From assembly GCA_938092005.1 (NCBI GenBank), contig CALKOU010000014.1, forward strand, positions 56,818 through 120,817: a DNA stretch of 64,000 nt, given 5' to 3'. The notes beneath the pieces are model-generated. The model had not been told where the DNA came from and searched no databases. It worked only from the letters and a program-made list of their open reading frames with translations. Shown piece after piece: positions 9,982-19,150 of this stretch. The stretch is from an uncultured Flavobacteriaceae bacterium (GTDB taxonomy: Bacteria > Bacteroidota > Bacteroidia > Flavobacteriales > Flavobacteriaceae). Position numbers and translations under genes: made by a program. Within the stretch, counting starts at the first letter, position 1. The number at the start of each line of letters is the position of its first letter.

Positions 9982-10682
9982 GCTATTTCTACATCAAAGG
10001 TATTAGCAAAATGACGTTGAAATTTTTGCGCTACTTCTTGAATATCCACAGAACTTCCTAGTTCTTTTTCCATTGAGGTAACGGATTTATCTTGAATCCC
10101 ACATGGAATAATATAATCAAAATACGATAGGTCAGTATTGACATTTAACGCAAAGCCGTGCATGGTTACCCAACGACTCGTGCGAATGCCCATAGCGCAA
10201 ATTTTACGCGGATTACTTCCCGCTGCGTCAAGCCAAACACCTGTTTCGCCTTTACTCCTACTCGCCTCAATACCATAGTCGGCTAGGGTGGCAATAATAC
10301 ATGCTTCCAAAAAGCGCAAATACTTATGTATGTCTGTAAAAAAACAATCTAAGTCTAAGATAGGATAGCCCACCAATTGCCCAGGTCCATGATAGGTGAT
10401 ATCACCACCTCGATTGGTTTTAAAAAAGCTAACTCCCTTCTCTTGTAGGGTTTTGTTGTTGATGAGTAAATTGTTTTCATCGCCGCTTTTACCAAGGGTA
10501 TACACATGTGGGTGTTCCACAAAAAGCAAGTGGTGTTTGGTAGGGGTTTGTTGATCGGGATTTCTTCGGTTGTGAATTTTTTGGTCTATCGTCTGCTGAA
10601 AAATCTCTTGTTGTAAGGCGGTAGTTCCCTCATAGGCCGCCAATCCCAAATGACGTACATGCACCGTTGGCTTAAGGCTCAT
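9978..10682 (-). CDS. lipB: lipoyl(octanoyl) transferase
   Basis: Moves octanoyl from octanoyl-ACP to the lipoyl domains of 2-oxoacid dehydrogenases and GcvH; first step of lipoate synthesis. Motifs seen: VHVRHLGLAAYEGTTALQQE, LLFVEHPHVYTLGKSG, TNRGGDITYHGPGQLVGYPI, then the ETGVWLD and RKICAMGIR region containing the Cys/Lys active-site pair, and HGFALNVNTDL. I place the start at the Met of MSLKPTVHV (10682); an upstream ATG at 10718 would add 12 residues and run deep into the YqaE gene, whose stop overlaps this start by 11 nt. Length from this start is 234 residues, normal for the family. Confidence 0.96.
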   Translation of the reverse strand: MSLKPTVHVRHLGLAAYEGTTALQQEIFQQTIDQKIHNRRNPDQQTPTKHHLLFVEHPHVYTLGKSGDENNLLINNKTLQEKGVSFFKTNRGGDITYHGPGQLVGYPILDLDCFFTDIHKYLRFLEACIIATLADYGIEASRSKGETGVWLDAAGSNPRKICAMGIRTSRWVTMHGFALNVNTDLSYFDYIIPCGIQDKSVTSMEKELGSSVDIQEVAQKFQRHFANTFDVEIA

Positions 10683-10839
10683 AATCAAAAGGACGGTTGA
10701 GGATAATGAGTGCGCCAATCACACCAGGAACCCAAGCACAAAGGGTAAGTAAAAATACAATAAACACAGAACCACACCCTTTGTCTAAAACGGCTAAGGG
10801 CGGGAATAGTATGGCTAAAAGAACTCTAAGGATACTCAT
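10672..10839 (-). CDS. YqaE/Pmp3-family small membrane protein
   Basis: A 55-residue protein, read by translating the minus strand upstream of lipB. It starts MSILRVLLAILFPPLAVLD, continues KGCGSVFIVFLLTLCAWVPG and ends VIGALIILNRPFDYEP. Two hydrophobic segments flanking a KGC turn, the FPPLAV motif and WVPGVIGAL are diagnostic of the UPF0057/Pmp3 family, associated with membrane potential and cation stress. A TATATTTG box lies 7 nt upstream of its ATG. It probably leads a two-gene unit with lipB (11-nt overlap). Easily missed because of its size. Confidence 0.9.
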   Translation of the reverse strand: MSILRVLLAILFPPLAVLDKGCGSVFIVFLLTLCAWVPGVIGALIILNRPFDYEP

Positions 10840-10846
10840 GACTGTT

Positions 10847-10854
10847 CAAATATA
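10847..10854 (-). promoter_or_regulatory. -7 box TATATTTG for the YqaE-lipB unit
   Basis: A TAnnTTTG match on the minus strand, 7 nt from the YqaE start codon. No convincing -33 element. Confidence 0.4.
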
Positions 10855-10869
10855 CAAATTCGCAATATC

Positions 10870-10899
10870 TTGAGAACTCATACGCATTGGTTATCTTTG
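10870..10899 (+). promoter_or_regulatory. lysS promoter (TTG, 19-bp spacer, TATCTTTG)
   Basis: TTG at 10870-10872 and the -7 box TATCTTTG at 10892-10899 with a 19-bp spacer fit the Bacteroidetes sigma consensus. The box lies within the longer possible lysS reading frame (from 10887), which supports the start at 10917. Confidence 0.6.
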
Positions 10900-10916
10900 C
10901 GCCAGAAAAATTAGGG

Positions 10917-12608
10917 ATGCACGAGCTATCAGAACAAGAACTTGTACGTAGAGAGAAATTAGCCAAACTTCGAGAATTGGGTATTGACCCTTATCCAGCT
11001 GAGGCTTACGAGGTCACACATTATGCTACCAGCGTTAATAAAAACTACAAAGAAGGGCTAACGGTTCGTTTGGCTGGAAGGCTTATGTCGAGACGTGTTC
11101 AAGGAAAAGCAAGCTTTGCCGAACTTCAAGACGCTAGCGGAAGGGTACAGCTTTATTTTAACCGAGATATTTTATGTCCGGGAGAAGACAAAACGCATTA
11201 TAATGATGTGTATAAAAAATTACTAGATATTGGTGATATCATTGGAGTTGAGGGCACCATGTTCACAACACAAGTAGGTGAGAAAACAATAGAGGTTACC
11301 AAGCTGTTTGTTTTGAGCAAAGCGCTTCGCCCTTTGCCGCTACCAAAAGTAGATGCAGACGGAAACACCTACGATGCTTTTACCGATGCAGAACAACGCT
11401 ATCGTCAACGCTACGTAGATTTGATTGTTAATCCGCAAGTGAAAGAAGGATTTGTAAAACGCACCAAAATTACCAATACCATCCGTTCGTTTTTTAACGA
11501 CCGTGGATACCTCGAAGTAGAAACACCCATATTACAACCTATTCCAGGCGGAGCCACTGCGCGTCCGTTTGTTACCCACCACAACGCGCTCAACATGCCG
11601 TTGTATTTGCGCATTGCAAACGAACTGTACTTAAAGCGTTTGATTGTTGGTGGTTTTGATGGGGTGTATGAGTTTGCCAAAGATTTCCGAAACGAGGGCA
11701 TGGACAAAACCCATAACCCAGAATTTACGGTAATGGAATTGTATGTGGCTTACAAAGATTACCACTGGATGATGGAAACTACCGAGGTTTTATTAGAAGA
11801 AGTTGCAGTTGCCGCAAATGGGGCTTCTACCGTAACGGTTGGTGACCATACGATTGATTTTAAAGCGCCCTATCCGCGCGTACCCATCCTCGATGCCATC
11901 AAAAAGCACACGGGCGTTGATGTTACAGGAATGGATGAAAAGGCATTGCGTGAAACTGCCGTTTCGTTAGGCCTTGAAGTAGACGACACCATGGGCGTTG
12001 GAAAGCTCATTGATGAACTTTTTGGAGAACTTTGTGAGCATCACTATATCCAACCCACCTTTATCACGGACTACCCAAAAGAAATGAGTCCGTTGACAAA
12101 AGCACACCGCAGCAAACCGGGCCTTACTGAACGATTTGAACTTATGGTAAATGGAAAAGAGCTAGCGAATGCTTACTCGGAGCTAAACGATCCAATAGAC
12201 CAACGTGAGCGTTTTGAAGATCAACTCAAACTTTCTGAAAAAGGAGATGACGAGGCAATGTTTATTGATCAAGATTTTCTTCGTGCCTTAGAATACGGCA
12301 TGCCGCCAACATCAGGAATAGGGATTGGTATTGACCGACTTACCATGCTTCTGACAAACAACAGCTCCATTCAAGAGGTATTGTTTTTCCCACAAATGCG
12401 TCCTGAGAAAAAAGGACCAAAACTTACCGAAGAAGAGCAACATATTGTTGATTTACTTCAAAAAGAAAGCCCTGCCCTTCTTTTGACACTCAAAGAACAG
12501 GCAGGACTTAGCAATAAAAAATGGGATAAAGCCATTAAGGGTCTTACGAGTAAATTGGTTGTTGAAGTCAATAAAACCGATGACAACTTAATGGTTGTAC
12601 TACGCTAG
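10917..12608 (+). CDS. lysS: lysyl-tRNA synthetase (class II)
   Basis: Charges tRNA-Lys. It begins MHELSEQELVRREKLAKLRE; the OB-fold anticodon-binding domain follows (VRLAGRLMSRRVQGKASFAEL), then class II motif 1 (NDRGYLEVETPILQ), motif 2 (YEFAKDFRNEGMDKTHNPEF) and motif 3 (GMPPTSGIGIGIDRLTMLL). An extra ~60-residue C-terminal tail after the RPEKKGP segment (EEEQHIVDLLQKESPALLL, WDKAIKGLTSK) looks like a small winged-helix-type extension; I recall such tails in flavobacterial enzymes but cannot check. Start at 10917 is chosen because the -7 box at 10892-10899 would otherwise fall inside the gene. The stop overlaps the stop of the convergent OmpA gene by 4 nt. Confidence 0.97.
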   Translation: MHELSEQELVRREKLAKLRELGIDPYPAEAYEVTHYATSVNKNYKEGLTVRLAGRLMSRRVQGKASFAELQDASGRVQLYFNRDILCPGEDKTHYNDVYKKLLDIGDIIGVEGTMFTTQVGEKTIEVTKLFVLSKALRPLPLPKVDADGNTYDAFTDAEQRYRQRYVDLIVNPQVKEGFVKRTKITNTIRSFFNDRGYLEVETPILQPIPGGATARPFVTHHNALNMPLYLRIANELYLKRLIVGGFDGVYEFAKDFRNEGMDKTHNPEFTVMELYVAYKDYHWMMETTEVLLEEVAVAANGASTVTVGDHTIDFKAPYPRVPILDAIKKHTGVDVTGMDEKALRETAVSLGLEVDDTMGVGKLIDELFGELCEHHYIQPTFITDYPKEMSPLTKAHRSKPGLTERFELMVNGKELANAYSELNDPIDQRERFEDQLKLSEKGDDEAMFIDQDFLRALEYGMPPTSGIGIGIDRLTMLLTNNSSIQEVLFFPQMRPEKKGPKLTEEEQHIVDLLQKESPALLLTLKEQAGLSNKKWDKAIKGLTSKLVVEVNKTDDNLMVVLR

Positions 12609-13714
12609 AAAAACTTAAACTCCGTTCTTCTGTTTTTGGCGTGTTTAGATTCAGAACAATCTACTCCGTCTTTACAATTGTTTAGCAATTGAGCCTCTCC
12701 GTAACCAACCGCAATCATACGAGAGGTTTTAACACCTTTATTATTGAGGTATTCTACTACAGATTTAGAACGTTTTTCAGATAAGTTTTTATTAAAGGCA
12801 CTACCACCACGAGAATCGGTGTGCGAACCAACTTCAACAACAGCATCTGGATGTTGCTTAAGTCTTGATAAAATATGTTTATCCAAAATGCGCTTTGATT
12901 TTGCTGTTAATTTAGCGCTACCAACCTCATAGTGAATGGGTAGTATAATGGCTTGTTTTGGAAGCGTACATGGAACTTCACGCCAAGCACTCATACCGCC
13001 CTTTTTTGTCAATACACGTTTTTCAACGGAAGTATAAGTGGCAGGTACTTCTACTTCACGAGTTGTTTCATCTTTGACTAATACACGACGTTCAACTACA
13101 TCTTTAACTTCAGGGACAGGAATTTCTTCGGTTTTTGCTGGCGTAACCATCACTTGACGCTTTACCAACTTATACTCACCTCCTACTTGTTTTGTGGAAC
13201 TCGTAGCATCGCTAGCTAATTTTTTAACAGGAACATCTCTGCTAACAGACGGATCTTCACGATAATAAAAAATACGACAATCATCAGGGTTAATAGATGG
13301 GCAATCTGGATTCTCACCAGCAACCCATTTTCCAGATCCAGACTTTACTTCTACTGTTTCGTAGGCGTCCAAAAACGTAGCTTCTTTAGGATATTGCTTG
13401 TTGTATGGTTCTTCGATCCAAAACGTATCTACAACTGTGCGATAGGTAGCTGGAATGAATTTATATTTCTTAGACGCTGGCTTAATCACAACCTCATCAC
13501 GCACTACCTTGTATTCGGCAGGAACGACATGAAGTTTTGTGTGTGCAGGTACTTCCAACACACGTACCGTTTCGGTGTCGTATTGGTCTGGCACAATACA
13601 TTTTGCATAGCATTTTCCAGGGTCGGGATTGTCGGGTAATTTTTCGAGATATTGTTCTTGTGCGTAAAAAGTTGTTGCGCACAAAAGCACAACTAATGTG
13701 TATATTGGTTTCAT
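12605..13714 (-). CDS. OmpA-family outer-membrane protein
   Basis: A secreted protein of 369 residues. Signal peptide MKPIYTLVVLLCATTFYAQ; then repeated VPAxYxxVxxxV-type segments (VPAEYKVVRDEVVIKPA, IPATYRTVVD, GEYKLVKRQVMVTPA, VPATYTSVEKRVL); then a C-terminal OmpA/MotB peptidoglycan-binding domain (HYEVGSAKLT, VEVGSHTDSRGG, NKNLSEKRSKSVVEYL, NRRTEFKFF). It probably ties the outer membrane to peptidoglycan. I use the ATG at 13714 because the signal peptide begins there; an ATG at 13771 would add 19 residues and pass through a TAACTTTA -7-like element (13735-13742, minus strand). Confidence 0.9.
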   Translation of the reverse strand: MKPIYTLVVLLCATTFYAQEQYLEKLPDNPDPGKCYAKCIVPDQYDTETVRVLEVPAHTKLHVVPAEYKVVRDEVVIKPASKKYKFIPATYRTVVDTFWIEEPYNKQYPKEATFLDAYETVEVKSGSGKWVAGENPDCPSINPDDCRIFYYREDPSVSRDVPVKKLASDATSSTKQVGGEYKLVKRQVMVTPAKTEEIPVPEVKDVVERRVLVKDETTREVEVPATYTSVEKRVLTKKGGMSAWREVPCTLPKQAIILPIHYEVGSAKLTAKSKRILDKHILSRLKQHPDAVVEVGSHTDSRGGSAFNKNLSEKRSKSVVEYLNNKGVKTSRMIAVGYGEAQLLNNCKDGVDCSESKHAKNRRTEFKFF

Positions 13715-13839
13715 AATGTAAGATTTGTTGAGTATAAAGTTAACAAAAAAGATGTTACAAATGACATCCATTAAAATTTTGCTTCGAAATTGGATATCTT
13801 CAAGATTTTCAACAAATTAGCAATAAAATACAACCACTT

Positions 13840-16341
13840 ATGAAACTCCTAACACATATTCTTACGTTCCTATTCGTCACATTTTCGCTTCAACAAGCGC
13901 ATAGTCAATTGGGGAAATTATTTAAAAAGAAAAAAGAAACTGTAACAGTAACACAACCAAAAAAGGAAAAAGAAAACAAAAAAGGACCAAAGCCCTATGA
14001 CAAAGTTATTACCGAAAAAGCCATAACCGATAAAGGTTTATTTGATGTTCACGTAGTAGATGAAAACTATTATTACGAAATACCAGACTCTCTTTTTGGC
14101 AAGGAAATGCTTATGGTTACGCGAATTGCCAAAACAGCATCTGGAATAGGCTTTGGAGGCGGAAAACAAAACACGCAAGTGTTACGATGGGAGAAAGATG
14201 CTAAAAAAGTGTTGCTGCGTGTGGTATCCCACCAAGTGGTTGCAGCCGATTCACTGCCAATTCATGAGGCAGTAGTAAATTCTAACTTTGAACCTATTTT
14301 GTATCGATTTGACATCAAGTCTATTGGGAAAGATTCAATCTCAACGGTCATTCAAGTCAACAAACTATTTGAAACAGATGTAAAAGCACTTGGCCTACCT
14401 GCTTCTAGAAGAAAAACCTATAAAATTTCAAGCTTAGACAAATCCAGATCGTTTATCAATACCCTAAAAAGTTACCCCTTAAACATCGAAACGCGTCATG
14501 TAAAAACATATAACTCTAGTGAGCCGCCATCAAATTCGAGTACCGGATCGGTCAGTTTGGAAATCAATAATTCCATGATTCTATTGCCAAAAGAGCCGAT
14601 GAAACGTCGTTATTTTGATCAACGTGTAGGCTGGTTTTCAAGAGGACAAACAGATTATGGGTTGGATGTTCAAGAAAGTAAAACCGTACGTTATTTGGAT
14701 CGTTGGCGCCTCGAAGTAAAAGAAGAGGACATGGAAAAGTTTAAGCGCGGTGAACTGGTTGAACCCAAAAAACCTATTGTCTATTACATTGATCGAGCAA
14801 CTCCAAAAAAATGGATCCCCTATTTAAAGCAAGGAATTGAAGATTGGCAAGTAGCATTTGAAGCTGCTGGTTTTAAAAATGCCATAATTGCCAAAGACCC
14901 GCCAAGTCCAGAAGAAGATCCTGATTGGAGCCCAGAGGACGTACGCTTTTCGGTGGTTCGTTATTTGGCCTCACCAATACCAAATGCTAATGGCCCACAC
15001 GTGAGTGATCCACGATCGGGTGAAATTTTAGAGTCTGATATCAACTGGTATCACAATGTGATGACGTTGTTGCGTAACTGGTTTTTTGTACAAACAGCTG
15101 CCATAAATCCTGAGGCTAGAAGTGTTGCTTTCAAAGATGAAATTATGGGACGTTTGATTCGTTTTGTTTCTGCGCACGAAGTGGGACATACCATTGGATT
15201 GCCACACAACATGGGAAGTAGCGTTGCATATCCAGTAGATTCATTGCGATCGCCATCATTCACTAAAAAGTATGGAACAGCTCCTTCTATTATGGATTAT
15301 GCACGCTTTAATTACGTGGCACAGCCTGGCGATGGTGACGTATCGCTTATGCCAGACATTGGCATATATGACATACATGCTGTGCGTTGGGGCTACAGAC
15401 CTATTCCAGATGCTAAAACAGCCAAGTACGAAAAGGAAATCTTGGATCAATGGATTTTAACACATCAAGATGATCCCATGTATCGCTTTGGAAGCCAACA
15501 ATTTGGAAGCCCTATTGACCCGAGTTCTCAAACAGAAGACTTAGGCGACAATGCCGTTAAAGCAAGCCAATACGGTATTGCAAACTTAAAGCGCATTGTT
15601 CCTAACTTAATAGCGTGGACTGCTGAAGACGGAAAAGATTACGACGATTTACAAGACTTGTACAATCAATTATTAGGGCAATACAACCGCTACATGGGGC
15701 ATGTATCCGCTAACATTGGTGGTGTGTATGAATACTACAAGACCTATGATCAAGAGGGCGCTGTGTATACGCATGTAGACAGAGCCCATCAGCGTGCCTG
15801 TATGGCGTTTTTACAGGATGAGCTGTTTGCTACTCCTACGTGGTTATTAGACAATAATATCTTCAATAAAATTGAATTTGCTGGTGCGCTTGACCGCATG
15901 CGACGTACTCAAACAGGAACACTAAACCGTTTGTTGAGTTTTGACCGCTTGGCGCGTCTTTCAGAAAATGAAGCCCTCAACGGAACAAAAGCATACACCT
16001 TGATTGAAATGATGACCGCCCTACGCAAAGGGATTTGGAGCGAATTGTATACCAATACATCTATTGGGATCTACCGTAGAAATCTACAGCGTGCCTATAT
16101 TGATCGCTTGGAATACTTGATGACCGAGAGCCAAGAGCCACTAACAGGACTTGCAAGACGTTATAGTAACCAAACTAGAGTGTTGGTAAGCCAGTCCGAT
16201 ATCAGAGCTGTAAGTAGAGCGCAGTTAGTAAATTTAAAATCGGCTATAATGAAAGTAGTACCTAATGTTACAGATCAAAACACACGCTATCATTTGCAAG
16301 AAGCTATCGTTAGAATTGATACTATTCTAGATCCTAGTTAA
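13840..16341 (+). CDS. secreted zinc-dependent metalloprotease (DUF5117/DUF5118 type)
   Basis: A predicted peptidase of 833 residues with a signal peptide (MKLLTHILTFLFVTFSLQQA) and a Lys-rich stretch after it. The zinc site is the extended metzincin-like motif HEVGHTIGLPHN (His446, His450, His456), within a SAHEVGHTIGLPHNMGSS block. Upstream segments such as DSLFGKEMLMVTRIA, FDQRVGWFSRG and VRYLDRWRLE are typical of the DUF5118-DUF5117 architecture common in Bacteroidetes. Its natural substrate is unknown. Its stop lies 2 nt from a remnant of the hemL 3' end, indicating that it was once the direct convergent neighbour of hemL. Confidence 0.88.
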   Translation: MKLLTHILTFLFVTFSLQQAHSQLGKLFKKKKETVTVTQPKKEKENKKGPKPYDKVITEKAITDKGLFDVHVVDENYYYEIPDSLFGKEMLMVTRIAKTASGIGFGGGKQNTQVLRWEKDAKKVLLRVVSHQVVAADSLPIHEAVVNSNFEPILYRFDIKSIGKDSISTVIQVNKLFETDVKALGLPASRRKTYKISSLDKSRSFINTLKSYPLNIETRHVKTYNSSEPPSNSSTGSVSLEINNSMILLPKEPMKRRYFDQRVGWFSRGQTDYGLDVQESKTVRYLDRWRLEVKEEDMEKFKRGELVEPKKPIVYYIDRATPKKWIPYLKQGIEDWQVAFEAAGFKNAIIAKDPPSPEEDPDWSPEDVRFSVVRYLASPIPNANGPHVSDPRSGEILESDINWYHNVMTLLRNWFFVQTAAINPEARSVAFKDEIMGRLIRFVSAHEVGHTIGLPHNMGSSVAYPVDSLRSPSFTKKYGTAPSIMDYARFNYVAQPGDGDVSLMPDIGIYDIHAVRWGYRPIPDAKTAKYEKEILDQWILTHQDDPMYRFGSQQFGSPIDPSSQTEDLGDNAVKASQYGIANLKRIVPNLIAWTAEDGKDYDDLQDLYNQLLGQYNRYMGHVSANIGGVYEYYKTYDQEGAVYTHVDRAHQRACMAFLQDELFATPTWLLDNNIFNKIEFAGALDRMRRTQTGTLNRLLSFDRLARLSENEALNGTKAYTLIEMMTALRKGIWSELYTNTSIGIYRRNLQRAYIDRLEYLMTESQEPLTGLARRYSNQTRVLVSQSDIRAVSRAQLVNLKSAIMKVVPNVTDQNTRYHLQEAIVRIDTILDPS

Positions 16342-16342
16342 A

Positions 16343-16399
16343 TCATAATTCGTTTAGCGTTTCCGAAAAGGCCTCCAACGTATGCTCGAGGTTTTTAAC
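16343..16399 (-). pseudogene. remnant copy of the hemL 3' end
   Basis: The minus-strand translation reads [20 protein letters not shown], almost the same as the true hemL end ([17 protein letters not shown] at 17079). DNA identity is highest over 17 nt (one mismatch). No start codon or gene body is attached; it overlaps the last codons of the ORF6N gene in another frame. Confidence 0.85.
16359..16375. repeat. outer copy of the hemL-end direct repeat
   Basis: GTTTCCGAAAAGGCCTC; differs by one base from 17095-17111. Together the two copies bracket the ORF6N gene and may be its attachment or insertion repeats. Confidence 0.7.
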
Positions 16400-16913
16400 T
16401 ATCTTTTTTAAACCCAATACGTTTTCGGTTTTTCTGGTCAATTGCTGATTTATCTTTTTCCAATAAGTAGTTTATAGCTTCATATACATCCTCAAATTGT
16501 TTGTTGTACTTTAATTCCAATTCCTTTAATTTTATTCCAATGTCATTATACTTTAATGTAAATTGTTTCAGTGCTATAAATGCTCTCACGACGGCTACGC
16601 TTACTTGGCGTGCTTTTTTGCTTTTAAGGACATTTGCAAGCATTGTTACTCCATGCTCTGTAAAAGCCAATGGGAGAGCAGTTTTTGGGCGCTTTGCCGG
16701 ATATGTCATCACAATTTGTGACAACATATCCCATTCATTTTTTGTCAGACGAAACATAAAATCATCAGGGAAAATATCTGAATTACGCCTTACTGCTTGA
16801 TTTAATATTCGGGTTTCCACCTCGTATAGTACAGCAAGATCAAAATCTAACATGATACGACGCCCGCGAACTTCATAAATACGGTTTTTTATAACATCAG
16901 GTTCCATGCTCAA
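16395..16913 (-). CDS. ORF6N-domain DNA-binding protein
   Basis: A protein of 172 residues with the ORF6N/KilA-N-type domain in the first ~90 residues: IYEVRGRRIMLDFDLAVLYE, LNQAVRRNSDIFPDDFMFRL, and ALPLAFTEHGVTMLANVL. A helical, Lys-rich tail follows (LKELELKYNKQFEDVYEAIN). Such proteins are phage-antirepressor-like and spread with mobile DNA. It stands alone between hemL and a convergent metalloprotease, flanked by two copies of the hemL end. No integrase or transposase is seen beside it. Domain call is secure, biological role unknown. Confidence 0.88.
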   Translation of the reverse strand: MSMEPDVIKNRIYEVRGRRIMLDFDLAVLYEVETRILNQAVRRNSDIFPDDFMFRLTKNEWDMLSQIVMTYPAKRPKTALPLAFTEHGVTMLANVLKSKKARQVSVAVVRAFIALKQFTLKYNDIGIKLKELELKYNKQFEDVYEAINYLLEKDKSAIDQKNRKRIGFKKDS

Positions 16914-17078
16914 CAGCTTAAAGAAAATATATAGTTATCTCAAGTCTAAATTGTAAACTAACAGAATTCCATTTGCACTTGTAATGAGAAAAACTGTTGG
17001 TGTAGACCAGTAGGTTAATCTTGATTTAAAGTACTCGTTTGAGACTATCTAAAGCTAAATTAAAAAAAATATGATAAG

Positions 17079-18368
17079 CTATAGCTCTTTCAAGGTTTCC
17101 GAAAACGCCTCAAGTGTTTTATCAAGGTCTTTTTGGCTTATGGCATCATTCAAAAAATAACTTTCAAATGCACTGGGGGGCAAATACACACCGCGCTTAA
17201 GCATGCCATGAAAGTACTTTTTAAAGAAGTCATTATTGCCCTTTGCAGCTGAGTCAAAATCTACCACAGGCGTATCTGTAAAGTGAAGCGATAGCATAGA
17301 ACCCAAACGATTTATTTGAAAAGATAAGCTTTTTTGTTCCAAAAGTGGGATCATTTCACGGTGCAGATATTCCGTTTTTTCGTCTAAGTTGGTATAGGTT
17401 TCCGGATGATTGTTCAGAAGCTCAAGCATGGTTAGCCCTGCCGTCATCGCCAAAGGGTTTCCGCTTAAAGTTCCCGCTTGATAAACAGGTCCAACTGGTG
17501 CTAAAAAGTCCATGATTTCTTTTCGAGCTGCAAAAGCACCAACAGGTAATCCACCGCCAATTACCTTGCCATACGTTGCTACATCTGCACGTACGCCAAG
17601 ACGTTCTTGTGCGCCGCCTGGTGCTAAGCGAAATCCAGTCATGACCTCGTCAAAAATAAGCAATGCGCCATGGGTGTCGCACAAGCTACGCAAGCCCTCC
17701 AAAAAGCCCGTTTGAGGTAAAATGCATCCCATATTTCCAGCTACTGGCTCTACAATAATAGCTGCGATTTCATCTGGATTTGCTGTAAATATTTCGGCAA
17801 CTTGTTCTAAGTTGTTGTATTGTGCTAAGAGCGTGTCTTGTGCGGTGCCTGCCGTAACCCCGGGACTGTTTGGGCTACCAAAAGTAACGGCACCACTTCC
17901 TGCCTGGATCAAAAATGCATCAGCATGACCGTGATAACAACCCGCAAACTTGATGATTTTAGCGCGACCAGTATACCCACGTGCTAACCGAACAGCACTC
18001 ATACAAGCCTCTGTACCTGAGTTCACAAATCGAATTTGATCCATGTGAGGTACCATAGCAAGTGCTTGCTTGGCAATTTTTGTTTCTAGTGCCGTTGGTA
18101 TCCCATAAGAAGTACCTTTTTCAGCACGCTTTTGCACAGCTTCAACCACCTTAGGATGCGCGTGGCCTAAAATCATTGGACCCCAAGAAGCAATGTAATC
18201 GATGTATTTGTTTTTGTCCTCGTCGTATAAATAGGCTCCTTTGGCGTGTGTCAAAAAAATAGGGGTGCCGCCCACCGCTTTAAATGCACGAACAGGAGAG
18301 TTTACACCTCCAGGAATTACTTGTTTTGCCTCATCAAAGAGGGCGCTGCTACGTGTATATTGCATCAT
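17079..18368 (-). CDS. hemL: glutamate-1-semialdehyde 2,1-aminomutase
   Basis: A PLP enzyme that makes 5-aminolevulinate for heme synthesis. Family motifs: [79 protein letters not shown] and the PLP lysine in [14 protein letters not shown], then [13 protein letters not shown]. Length 429 is normal. The start ATGATG overlaps the stop of the glucosaminidase gene (ATGA), so the two are translationally coupled. Its last ~14 codons have a diverged copy at 16343-16399, so the present 3' end may have been supplied by the ORF6N-containing insert. Confidence 0.97.
   Translation of the reverse strand: MMQYTRSSALFDEAKQVIPGGVNSPVRAFKAVGGTPIFLTHAKGAYLYDEDKNKYIDYIASWGPMILGHAHPKVVEAVQKRAEKGTSYGIPTALETKIAKQALAMVPHMDQIRFVNSGTEACMSAVRLARGYTGRAKIIKFAGCYHGHADAFLIQAGSGAVTFGSPNSPGVTAGTAQDTLLAQYNNLEQVAEIFTANPDEIAAIIVEPVAGNMGCILPQTGFLEGLRSLCDTHGALLIFDEVMTGFRLAPGGAQERLGVRADVATYGKVIGGGLPVGAFAARKEIMDFLAPVGPVYQAGTLSGNPLAMTAGLTMLELLNNHPETYTNLDEKTEYLHREMIPLLEQKSLSFQINRLGSMLSLHFTDTPVVDFDSAAKGNNDFFKKYFHGMLKRGVYLPPSAFESYFLNDAISQKDLDKTLEAFSETLKEL
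17095..17111. repeat. inner copy of the hemL-end direct repeat
   Basis: GTTTCCGAAAACGCCTC inside the live hemL gene, 736 nt from the outer copy at 16359-16375, with one mismatch. Confidence 0.7.
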
Positions 18369-19150
18369 TTTAACTTGAGTTGTTGACCAACAGCTAAATC
18401 TGTAGACCTTAGCTTATTGATGTCCATGAGTTCTTGAACAGACATGTCAAACTGCTTTGCAATAGCGTATAACGTATCGCCTTGCTGCACAGTGTAAAAC
18501 TGCTCTTTTTTGGATTGTTTCTTCTTCGTTGTTTTCTTTTTGACAGGACCGTTGCTGCCATCAAACTGCCAAAGTTCGTAACGCTCAATGAGCGAAACAA
18601 GCTTATAGCCATACTGTGGATCGGTAGCGTAACCTGCCTTCTTTAATCCATGTGCCCAACTCACGTAGTCCTTTTTGTTCATTTTAAACAATTTACTATA
18701 CCGATCACGGTAACGCAAAAATTCCGAGTGATCTCGATACGACTGGTCAACCTTCTTGTATTTGCGGAAGCACTCTCCTTTGGCGTCATCATCATGATAT
18801 ACTTTTGGTCCACGCCATCCTTTGTGGCATTTGATCCCAAAATGATTATTGGACTTTGCAGCTAATTCCCCTACACCTGCTTGTGACTCCAACAATCCTT
18901 GTGCTAGAGTAATGCTTGCAGGTATGCCAAACTTCTTCATCTCCTTTTGTGCCAAAGGTGCGTATTGCAATACATAAACCTTCATGCGCGTATGCGCATC
19001 AAGATCAGCTAATTTTTTTGCTGATTGTTTTGGTGATTTTTTTTCAATTTTTTTGGCAGTACGTTTAACCGTACCGTTATAAACTACTTTTTTTGAACCG
19101 CAAGACACCAAAATAAAAGCGGTGAAAACGAGCGTTAAGGTTCTGGCCAC
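18365..19150 (-). CDS. glucosaminidase (FlgJ/LytG type) with C-terminal LysM, lipoprotein
   Basis: A predicted peptidoglycan N-acetylglucosaminidase. Chosen start is the GTG at 19150, giving an N-terminus [17 protein letters not shown] with a lipobox ending at Cys17; a longer frame to 19234 lacks signal character and lies within the upstream gene. The catalytic domain follows ([20 protein letters not shown] with the Glu acid, [49 protein letters not shown]). A Lys-rich linker leads to one LysM repeat ([20 protein letters not shown] ... [10 protein letters not shown]). It overlaps the deaminase gene by 16 nt and hemL by 4 nt. Confidence 0.92.
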   Translation of the reverse strand: MARTLTLVFTAFILVSCGSKKVVYNGTVKRTAKKIEKKSPKQSAKKLADLDAHTRMKVYVLQYAPLAQKEMKKFGIPASITLAQGLLESQAGVGELAAKSNNHFGIKCHKGWRGPKVYHDDDAKGECFRKYKKVDQSYRDHSEFLRYRDRYSKLFKMNKKDYVSWAHGLKKAGYATDPQYGYKLVSLIERYELWQFDGSNGPVKKKTTKKKQSKKEQFYTVQQGDTLYAIAKQFDMSVQELMDINKLRSTDLAVGQQLKLK

